Source: Brachionus koreanus | Taxonomy: Eukaryota; Rotifera; Eurotatoria; Ploima; Brachionidae | Length of the DNA: 43,739 bases | Direction: 5' to 3' | Assembly: GCA_016987375.1 (NCBI GenBank) | Contig: PJRA01000263.1 | Span: forward strand, 4,322,495 to 4,366,233 | Part shown: piece by piece, positions 36,470-43,739 of the stretch | How the letters are laid out: each line of letters begins with the position of its first letter | Position numbering within the stretch: the first letter of the stretch is position 1 | Made by a program: the position numbers and the translations under genes | Notes under the pieces: generated by a model | The model's input: only the letters and a program-made list of their open reading frames with translations | Told to the model about the DNA's origin: nothing | The model's database searches: none

Positions 36470-36964
36470 CTCGTAAATTTTTTTATGACTAATAATGGTA
36501 GCAATATAAAGAGCAATAGTCGAAAGAGCCAAAACAGCAAAGCCAGCACTAAGATATTCATTAACCCAAATGAATGCCCATCCGATACTTAAGGCATAAT
36601 TTAGAATATTGAATACTAAAAACAAAACAGTAAACACTGGTGGTTCTAGATATAATCTCCCATAGTCTGATTTCAAAAATATTGTAACTACACTAAATAA
36701 AATCCAGAGTGCTTGCCATGTATAAATTATTCCCCAAGTGGAAAATGTCCATCCCGCAGGTGTTATATCGATTGGACGAAAGATTGATACATTACCTATC
36801 CCTTGTTTAAAAATGCCAATTTCTGGAGAAGAAGAAGCTATATTTATGAAAATCAGCCCTATGTAGAACAAAACGTTTGCTACAATTAATCCAATGTTTA
36901 CTATGCTGTGGGCTTTCGTGATCTGTTTTAGTCCAGTCGTTTGAAATGTGGTTATTTCTTTCAT
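35929..36964 (-). CDS. TspO/MBR-like multipass membrane protein, copy 1
   Basis: Exons, 5' to 3': 36964-36441, 36390-36134, 36074-35929; phases agree and the total is 927 nt, 308 residues. There are about seven or eight hydrophobic helices. The signature DITPAGWTFSTWGIIYTWQ resembles the proline-tryptophan motif of the TspO/MBR (translocator) family, whose members bind porphyrins, sterols or benzodiazepine-type ligands in membranes; TspO proper has five helices, so this would be an extended relative. Start: the first ATG after an in-frame-stopped AT-rich leader. Stop TAA is at 35931-35929. It is one of two direct-repeat copies 4547 nt apart; exons 2 and 3 are identical in DNA to copy 2, while exon 1 differs at about 31 of 175 residues. 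A conserved block lies about 160-220 nt upstream. The gene structure is secure and the family is moderately secure. Confidence 0.82.
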
Positions 36965-37125
36965 TATTTAATATTTTTCATTAATTTAAGTCTAAAATGA
37001 TAAAAATTATCAAATATATTTATTCTAAAATTGTTGTTAAATAACAATTTGAGGGAAATTAGTATAATGTCTCTTATCTAATAAATTTTTCTTTAATTCC
37101 TAAAAAGTTTTTTTATTATATAATC

Positions 37126-37187
37126 AATTCACGTTAACGAAGCACGTCTTTTTTAATAAATCAAGGTATAAATTTAAATAATCTACT
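37126..37187 (-). promoter_or_regulatory. conserved upstream block of TspO-like copy 1
   Basis: AATTCACGTTAACGAAGCACGT at 37126-37147 and the following AATAAATCAAGGTA..AAATTTA are matched at 41775-41838, although the DNA around them has diverged and changed in length. The block contains two CACGT cores. It sits upstream of the start codon on the minus strand, so it may be a shared promoter or enhancer element. Confidence 0.5.
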
Positions 37188-37221
37188 ATTTGGATACATA
37201 TTATTATAATAAAAATTGAAA

Positions 37222-37390
37222 TGTTGGCTATATTGTGAACGCAACTGGCCGTTTAACGGCCGCTTAGTTGGCCGGCCAACATACGGTCGATCTTACAGCT
37301 GGCCGGCCTAAGTAAGGCCGGTTTTTAAAAAACGGCCAGCCAATTCACGGTCCAAATTGGCCGTTCAGATTGGCCGGCCAAAGCCCAACA
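37222..37390. repeat. GC-rich palindromic module, probable small non-autonomous element
   Basis: About 169 bp, far richer in GC than anything nearby. It has three GGCCGGCC octamers centred in longer palindromes (GTTGGCCGGCCAAC at 37267-37280, 37301-37308, TTGGCCGGCCAA at 37370-37381) and the palindrome GGCCGTTTAACGGCC at 37247-37261. The ends TGTTGGCT and AGCCCAACA are roughly inverted. No clear target-site duplication is seen. Confidence 0.6.
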
Positions 37391-39679
37391 CTAATTTGAG
37401 TTTATTAAAAGCAGAATGACCTAACTAAAATAAAAATTTAAGATGGTTATAGTTTAGGATAAGCGTATTTTTGATTCTTGAAATAATCTAATAAAGCTCT
37501 GATAGAAAATTTTAGTTTATACTTTTAGTTTATACTATATATTGATTATTAAAAAAATGAAAGTAACTAGAAAAAAAAACTTTTACCTTTTTATTTAACG
37601 TTTATGACCTAGAAACTTAATTTTTTTTAATTTTTACAATCTAAGAAAGATATAGATATATTTTATTCATCATTATAAATCTATCAAAAAATTATTTTTT
37701 ACCATTGACTTTGACTTTTTATTTTAGTATTATAATTTGAATTTTGAACTTTTTCTTATTCAATATAAAATATTACTCTTGACGACAAACCGTCTTTTAT
37801 TTTTATTCAAACACAATAATTTGTCTTAATTTTTCAACCTCAAATATATGATGGAGTTTTCTGTCAGATATGTGATTTTTTTGATAATTTGTACTTTACA
37901 ATCCTAGCAGATAATAAGGGAATGTGATTGAAAAATACAATCCAAGGCTCAAAAATTTTACATTCATTTTTTAATCTTTCCCGACACCAGCCGATATCAT
38001 TTCAGAAGATACAAAAAATACACCCAAAACCTCAATTTTCGAGTTGGAAAAATTCAAAATTTTATTCTAATACACACTAAAGACGTCCGAGGTTTTTTTT
38101 GAACCCCTTTTTAAAAAATTAAAACTTAAATATTTATTGACAGATTTAAAATTTTATAAAATAGCTTTTAAAATCTAAGCATCTTGTTTTTAATACTTAA
38201 AAATTTTAAAAAATTTTCCAAAAAAATAATTTATTTGTAATATATATAACTAATTTGAAATTTTTAACAATAATCAGTCGAGCTTTCTAGTATTAAGAAT
38301 TAAAAAAAGTTCTAAAAGATCTAATCAAATTTCCCAATAACCTTCGAACTTTAAATTTATATATAGCTTTATATAGGACTTTTATATATAGCACTGATTC
38401 GATACGAGGATTAGGAGATATTTTTTATGTAATTTAACGTTATTATATGTAAAAAATTGTTATTTTACGATAAATTTCGTAAAATGATGTAAAACGGCTT
38501 TTTAAAATCACGATAATTATCAGGAAATAACGTCTTTTTACGTTAAATAATGTATTTTTTTGTAAAATTACAGTTTTTCAAAAAGGCCAAAAAAACAATT
38601 GATTTTGGTTCTTTTTTGAATATTTACATTTTTCTGAATATTCATTCCTAACAATAAATATTTTGTAATTTTACGTAAAATATTATAAAAGTTAAATTTA
38701 GTAAAATAACGTAAAAAAATGAAATTTGTTAAAGTCTAATTTTTACATAGTTTTATAATTTGTTTGAGATCATTTCAATTAAATTTAGATGTTGAGATTT
38801 TGCCTATGTAAATTAGAATATTTTTGGAAAAAGTAATAAATTAAATAAATAAAGTTTAAACCCTTTTAAAAAATTTTTTCCAAGAAAGTATTTACAGATC
38901 CGTGATGTGTGCTTTGAATCATTTCTATTTATTAAAATTTTAAAAAAGCAATCAATTCTATATATTAAAAGACAAAAAACAGTGCCAATATTTTTAAATT
39001 TTTTTTTATTTTTTGGTAATCCTTTTTAAATTATTAATACAAGGATCGAAAAATTGAAACAAAAGGCTTCGATTCTTCATAAAAGTTAGTTGATTTTGAT
39101 TCCTTAGTCAATTAATTAATTATTCCTTAATTAACTCGTTTATCAATTCAAATTAAGTAAATTTCTCAATCATTTAGTTCATTAGTTTTTTTTGGTAAAT
39201 GTAAAATTCAAAAAAATAAATTTTATTTATTTATTTAAAGTTTAAGTCCCATGGACAAATTGAAGAATGATATAAAAAAAAAATTATAAAATATTATAAT
39301 CAAATTAAAGTCTTTTTTACAATTATTAATTTAACTAGATCAGTTTATACCTAAGACAAAAGATTTAGTAGAAAGATATAAAGATAAAGAAAATTAATTG
39401 ACTTTTATTAAATTTAACAAAAAATACATTTATAGATATTAAATAAATAAGAGAAAAAGATTTTAGCAATTTCCATTAACTCTTTGAATTAAATTAAGAA
39501 CATTTTCTAAAATTTTTGTAAATTACAAGTCCAAAAAACAAGAAAAAACACTCGAGATTAGGAAGGAGTCTAGAGAGTCTAATACTTTTATTGATAATCT
39601 GTTAAATTTTATTTATAATTTATTTATTTAATTCTTTTGAAAAAGATATAAAATTTAAAATAAAAAAACTAAAAAGCCA
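37391..39679. other. 2.3 kb gene-free region between the TspO-like copies
   Basis: AT-rich; no open frame with protein character. It contains copy B of a dispersed repeat (about 38120-38345) and, about 38425-38720, an unusual cluster of TTTTACG/CGTAAA motifs. Confidence 0.55.
38120..38345 (+). repeat. diverged dispersed repeat, copy B
   Basis: The partner of 15840-16085, with the same orientation and internal order of anchors. Function unknown; probably a mobile-element relic. Confidence 0.5.
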
Positions 39680-40147
39680 GCATGAAAATCAACCAGCTCC
39701 AGAAGTAAACAAAACTCAAACAGTACAACTCTGTAGTAAAATCAACATTGATGTTCAGAAGTGAATGTTGCGGGATCTGTGAATCTAGCGGGAAAACTCT
39801 GAACACCTTCCACACTTGAAGCCTGCGGATGATTCTGGGGATACACTGGCCTGAGACATTTTCGAATCCTAGTCTATAAAAAAAGAACAAATTCAGAGCT
39901 ATTAAGTCAATCCATTAAGGGCAAAAGATAAGAATGAATGAAAGAAACACGGATACCATAAAAAGGACTTCAATGGACATCTCAAGGGGGACGTAAGGTA
40001 GGAAGACCACCAGTAACATGGAAGTCAACAATCATGAAAGAGCTCACCGAAATGGGAATGATATGGGGAGAAGCAGGTGTAAAGACGAATGATTAGCCTG
40101 AGAGGACATCAACAGTTACCATCCTATGCTTCACAAGGAGTGAATAA
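39680..40147 (+). mobile_element. non-LTR retrotransposon (LINE) 3' remnant
   Basis: Conceptual translation on +, with several stops and at least one frame change, gives the C-terminal end of a LINE reverse transcriptase protein: SLRMILGIHWPETFSNP (usual form LR-IL-I-WPE-ISN), then LQWTSQGGRKVGRPPVTW (L-W-P-GKR-VGRP-TW), then ELTEMGMIWGEAG, ending TILCFTRSE and a stop. This order is typical of RTE-like elements. Only the last ~150 codons are present, so it is a 5'-truncated, dead copy. The open minus-strand frame at 39669-39890 is its shadow. Confidence 0.8.
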
Positions 40148-40475
40148 GTAAAAAAAATATACAAAAATAAAAAATAATATTGTGTTTAATATTCGAAAGA
40201 GTTCCTAAAAATCTAAAAAAAAAAACAAATAAATTTTTTACCTGCATTCAAAGATACTAAAATTTTAATTTTTGATAACTGAGTTTAAAAAAAACCCAGT
40301 GTGTTTTCTAGTTTTAAACGAAAGCAAATTTAATAGAATGAATTTAATATAATAGAATAAATTAAACGTTAAATTGGAAAATATTTGAAAAAATTTTATT
40401 AGAAATTGAATTTGATCAAAAAATGGCAAGTGTAAATAAATCTCAACGTGTTACTTATATATCAAATTAAATAAC
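40148..40475. other. spacer between LINE remnant and TspO-like copy 2
   Basis: AT-rich. The tract identical to copy 1 begins at 40406 within it. Nothing else seen. Confidence 0.6.
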
Positions 40476-41016
40476 TTAAAATGATCTGTTTCTTATTGAT
40501 TGTTTATGTCTGAAGATTGAACTGACAATTTTAGCCAAAAAAAGCAATACTATTATTATTATTAGCACCAAAGCAAAAATAGCTGATGGACTTTGTCCAC
40601 TCCAATTTTTGGCAAGAATACCTAAAAATAAAATATTTAAAATTATTCTTTTTTTTAGATGTTTTCTCTTTTAAATTTACCTGAAAAAGCAAAAAAAAGT
40701 TGCAAGTAAGGACTAAAAGTATAACGTAAAAATTTTTCGAGTACAAATATTTCCAGAACAAAATAGGTAAATATAATTGATGCCGCAAAGGCAAGACTAA
40801 TTGCGGAGGCAACTTCTCTTTTTCCATTCCATTCATAAGTCCATGCAATTGCCATATTTAAAAATGTTGCAAGCGTAACCCATGTTGCATAAAAAGCAAG
40901 GCCATTGTTCAATAGGATTCTGTACAACCATAAAAATCTAAAGATAAAATTTTAAATATTAAACTCGATGAAGAAAATCTTTGTTACATTCGTTTTTTGT
41001 CCAAATATACTTCTGC
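40406..41016. repeat. 611-bp tract identical to 35859-36469 (right copy)
   Basis: Same orientation, offset +4547. See the left copy for extent. Confidence 0.9.
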
Positions 41017-41511
41017 TTCGTAAATGTTTTTATGACTAATAATGGTAGCAATGTAAAGAGCTATCGTCAAAAGAGCTAAAACAGCAAAACCAGCACTAAA
41101 ATATTCATTATCCCAAATAAATAGCCATCCAATGTTAAAGGCATAGTTTAAAAATATGAATACAAAAAATAAAACGGTAAACACTCGCGGTTCTAGATAT
41201 AATCTTCCATAATCTGTTTTTAAAAATATTGTAACTACACTAAATAAAATCCAGAGTGCTTGCCATGTATAAATTATTCCCCAAGTGGAAAATGTCCATC
41301 CTGCTGGTGTTATATCAACTGGGTGACGGTCTGATATATTACCTGTTTCTTGATTAAAAATTCCAATTGCTGGCGATGAAGCAGTTGCATTTATGAAAAC
41401 CACCACTATATAGAACAGAACGTTTGCTACAATTAATCCAATGTTTAGTATGCTGTGGGCTTTCGTATTCTGTTTTAGTCCAGTCGTTTGAAATGAAGTT
41501 GTTTCTTTCAT
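40476..41511 (-). CDS. TspO/MBR-like multipass membrane protein, copy 2
   Basis: Exons, 5' to 3': 41511-40988, 40937-40681, 40621-40476; 308 residues, with the same structure as copy 1. The first exon has about 31 amino-acid differences from copy 1, concentrated in the loop before DITPAGW and in the third and fourth helices, while the central DITPAGWTFSTWGIIYTWQ block is unchanged. Exons 2 and 3, their introns and the 3' flank are identical to copy 1. Both copies keep open frames and identical splice signals, so both look functional. The upstream DNA has diverged apart from one conserved block, so expression may differ. Confidence 0.82.
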
Positions 41512-42854
41512 TGTTTAATATTTTTCAGTTAATTATGTCTAAAAATTTAGAAAACCATCAAATTTAATTATTCAAATTTGTAAATATTAAATAATCATTT
41601 GTTATGAAATGAGTTTTTATTCAACTTTTAGTTGATTTTTAAATCTTATCTTAATAAATTTACTTTTAATTCTTGGTGATTAAATAATTAAATAATTTTT
41701 GCTTCGTTAATAAATTATTTATCGAAAAAAAAATATTGTTAGATTTGAAAAAGTTTTTTTTTCAATACATAATTAATTCACGTTTACGAAGCACGTATTT
41801 TTTATGTAATAAATCAAGGTAATAAATTTAGATCATCTACTAGGCTTAATTATAAATAAGCGAATTTGAGTTTCATTAATGTGATCTTTGGAAGTATTAA
41901 TTTTAATTATTTGGATAAATAATTCAAACAGCTTTAAATTTTTCTTTATTTAAGTCCTTTGAAAAAAAAGTTATGAATATCTTTATTTTATTTTGGATCA
42001 TATTAAAATTTCTCAAGTAAAAAATTTAGCATAAAAAATAAAAAATTAATAAAAATATTAGCAATATAAAAAATTTAGCAATATAAACAATTAGTAATTA
42101 GTTTGTTATAAATTGTTTTGCCCTTTTAAATTTTTTTCTATTTCAAGCTTGTATTTGGAACATAAAAAAAATTTTTCACTTAATGATAAGATAGAAGCAA
42201 ATTAGGTTTCTTGTATCTATAGACAATTTTGTTTTTCATTTGGTTAACAATTAAGAAAAAAATCACGTTGAGACACTCATTTTGTGAACGATAATAATTT
42301 TTAAAATAAACTACTTATAATTTCCAAGTTATCTTTCGTGAAATATTAGTTTTCACATGATTTTGTTTGCATTTAATATTTCTTTATTGAACTTTAAGTC
42401 AAAAAGGGTTAGCTATAAAAAAATTAAACAATCATGAAAATTAAAAGTGCATCTTTTCATTCATCATTCTTCTCAAATTGATAAATTAAACTTTTAAATT
42501 TTTTGCGACAAATGAAATTTAAAAAAAAAAAACTTAGATATAATTTAATTGATTCATTTGTTATGGTTTTTTAATTTTTAAATCCTTATAAATAATAATC
42601 ATAGGGTTAAAGTAACTAAAAAGAAATGTCGTGGTAGAACGAACTTATATAGGCTTTTTTATTAAATCAAACAATGATTTTATTGATTCAACTATTTACA
42701 ATCTTAAAACCAAAAAATTTAAAAATAAAATGATAGAAATTTGTATAATTCAAATATTTGAAGACGGTCTAGAATTAACTTCGATCATATTGTTTCTTTA
42801 TCGTGATCGAAGCAAATATTAAACAGAATAATATTCTGATTAAAAATTTTTAAA
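41512..42854. other. upstream region of TspO-like copy 2, no gene seen
   Basis: AT-rich. It holds the promoter of copy 2 and the conserved block at 41775-41838. An open + frame at 42631-42822 (63 codons) has no recognisable family and no clear splice partners. Confidence 0.55.
41775..41838 (-). promoter_or_regulatory. conserved upstream block of TspO-like copy 2
   Basis: AATTCACGTTTACGAAGCACGT followed by AATAAATCAAGGTAATAAATTTA, the counterpart of 37126-37187. It lies about 265-330 nt from the start codon, against about 160-220 nt in copy 1. Confidence 0.5.
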
Positions 42855-43175
42855 CCGTTTTAGTAAATGAAAATTCATAAAGGAAAAGGATATAATTTTT
42901 TTTTCTAATTGTGCAAAAATGGTTCTGTAAACAAGTACAATATTGTACAAATTAATTATAAGCTCTGCAAATACCTTTGATTTTTTTGTAAAGTGCACAC
43001 CATAAAAAAAACATTTGACTAAAATATGCAATAAATGGCACAGTTTTTGCAAAGCTTAGAATTAAGCAAAGCATTTGTACAATATTGTACTATTTACAGA
43101 ACCATTTTTGCACAATTAGAAAAAAAAAACATATCATTTTTCCTTTTTGCAGTATAATTTACGTACTAAAATTTC
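42855..43175. mobile_element. MITE-like element with long terminal inverted repeats
   Basis: 42896-42952 is the reverse complement of 43073-43129 with one substitution and one or two small gaps (shared core CTAATTGTGCAAAAATGGTT, then GTACAATATTGTACAAAT). Weaker complementarity continues inward (TTAATTATAAGCTCTGCAAA) and outward (AAAGGAAAA, TTTAGTA). Each arm carries the perfect palindrome GTACAATATTGTAC (42935-42948, 43077-43090). There is no open frame, so it is non-autonomous. Target-site duplication not resolved. Confidence 0.75.
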
Positions 43176-43739
43176 ACATTGCTTTTTTATTCAACCTTTT
43201 GACATTGGTTAAAAATTCAAAAGTTATTTAATATTTTTGTTAAAAACAAGTTTTGTTATTCAAAAATATTTTTATGTGGCTGAAAGGAATGACTCCATTT
43301 CAATTCAAAATCATTTTACAATAATTTATTATATTTTTCTTATCAGTTATAAAAAAAATTTTGGTTACATATTTTTCTTTTATTAATTTGGTTACCTTTA
43401 TTTTTTTATGATAAAATAAATTTTTTATCTAGATCTGGTCACATATTACAATAGATGCAAAAAAAAATATTCAATTCAATTTGATGCATATATTTCTTTA
43501 AAGAAAAAATAAATTTTATATTTTGTTTAAAAATATTTAATTGATAAATTTATTAAAATTAAATTCTAATTTTTATTTTTCAATTAAAAATAGTTTTGTG
43601 AAATTTGGTACAAAATAAAAAAATAGAACAAAAACTAATACTAAAAAGGCTAATAACTTTTTTTCTGAAGCCTTTTAATTAGTTAAGCGCAAAAAACTGC
43701 AACATACTTATTTGCATAAAAATTCAAAGTCTGCTAATA
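43176..43739. other. gene-free AT-rich right edge
   Basis: No open frame, repeat or motif that I can support. Confidence 0.6.

Noticed and set aside
39669..39890. 73-codon minus frame as a gene
   Set aside because: Opposite strand carries recognisable LINE reverse-transcriptase C-terminal sequence.
42631..42822. 63-codon plus frame
   Set aside because: Reads somewhat like protein but has no recognised family, no splice partners and no clear start context; not strong enough to call a gene.
1..43739. CRISPR arrays, bacterial operons, rRNA genes
   Set aside because: None seen; the window is intron-rich eukaryotic DNA.

Overview
This is a eukaryotic, animal-type nuclear window. The non-coding DNA is very AT-rich, the genes are split by many short GT-AG introns (mostly 45-300 nt, a few of 0.7-1.6 kb), and the products are metazoan: a two-domain receptor tyrosine phosphatase, a Na,K-ATPase alpha subunit, a TRPM-type channel, and an EGF/antistasin/Kunitz membrane protein. 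Very low GC, compact genes and RTE-like LINE debris would suit a small lophotrochozoan such as a monogonont rotifer (Brachionus type). That assignment is an inference and is not proven by the sequence. All gene models below were assembled by hand by joining exons with compatible phases.

Layout: 748-1268 (+) is the last exon of an ELM2/SANT-type corepressor protein that enters from the left. 4858-14711 (+) is a receptor protein tyrosine phosphatase with signal peptide, Ig-like and FN3-like ectodomain, one TM helix, an active D1 and a D2 with Asp in place of the catalytic Cys. It converges on 16283-19979 (-), a complete 13-exon Na,K-ATPase alpha subunit of 1015 residues. A 1.8 kb divergent spacer separates that gene from 21753-23908 (+), a 278-residue protein resembling tubulin polyglutamylase subunit TPGS1. 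That gene ends 31 nt from the stop of 23940-28601 (-), a 14-exon TRPM-like channel that lacks the usual large N-terminal domain. After 3.6 kb without a gene, 32190-35435 (+) encodes a type I membrane protein with EGF, antistasin-like and Kunitz domains. The right end holds two copies (35929-36964 and 40476-41511, both -) of a multipass TspO/MBR-like gene. A GC-rich palindromic module and a LINE 3' remnant lie between the copies, and a MITE-like inverted-repeat element follows.

The most striking observation is in the Na,K-ATPase. Two asparagines of the cation-binding region, in TM4 (three residues before the PEGL Glu) and TM5 (three residues before the PE Glu), are both lysine. From published work that I recall, this is the double substitution that defines the brine-shrimp 'KK' Na pump with reduced transport stoichiometry. 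A site III aspartate in TM8 and the nucleotide-site KGAPE lysine are also replaced. Other points of note are an exactly identical 611-bp tract shared by the two TspO-like genes (gene conversion or very recent duplication), a conserved block upstream of both copies, the short TRPM-like channel, and several undescribed inverted-repeat elements. The genes do not form a pathway; several are membrane proteins, but the cluster has no obvious shared function.
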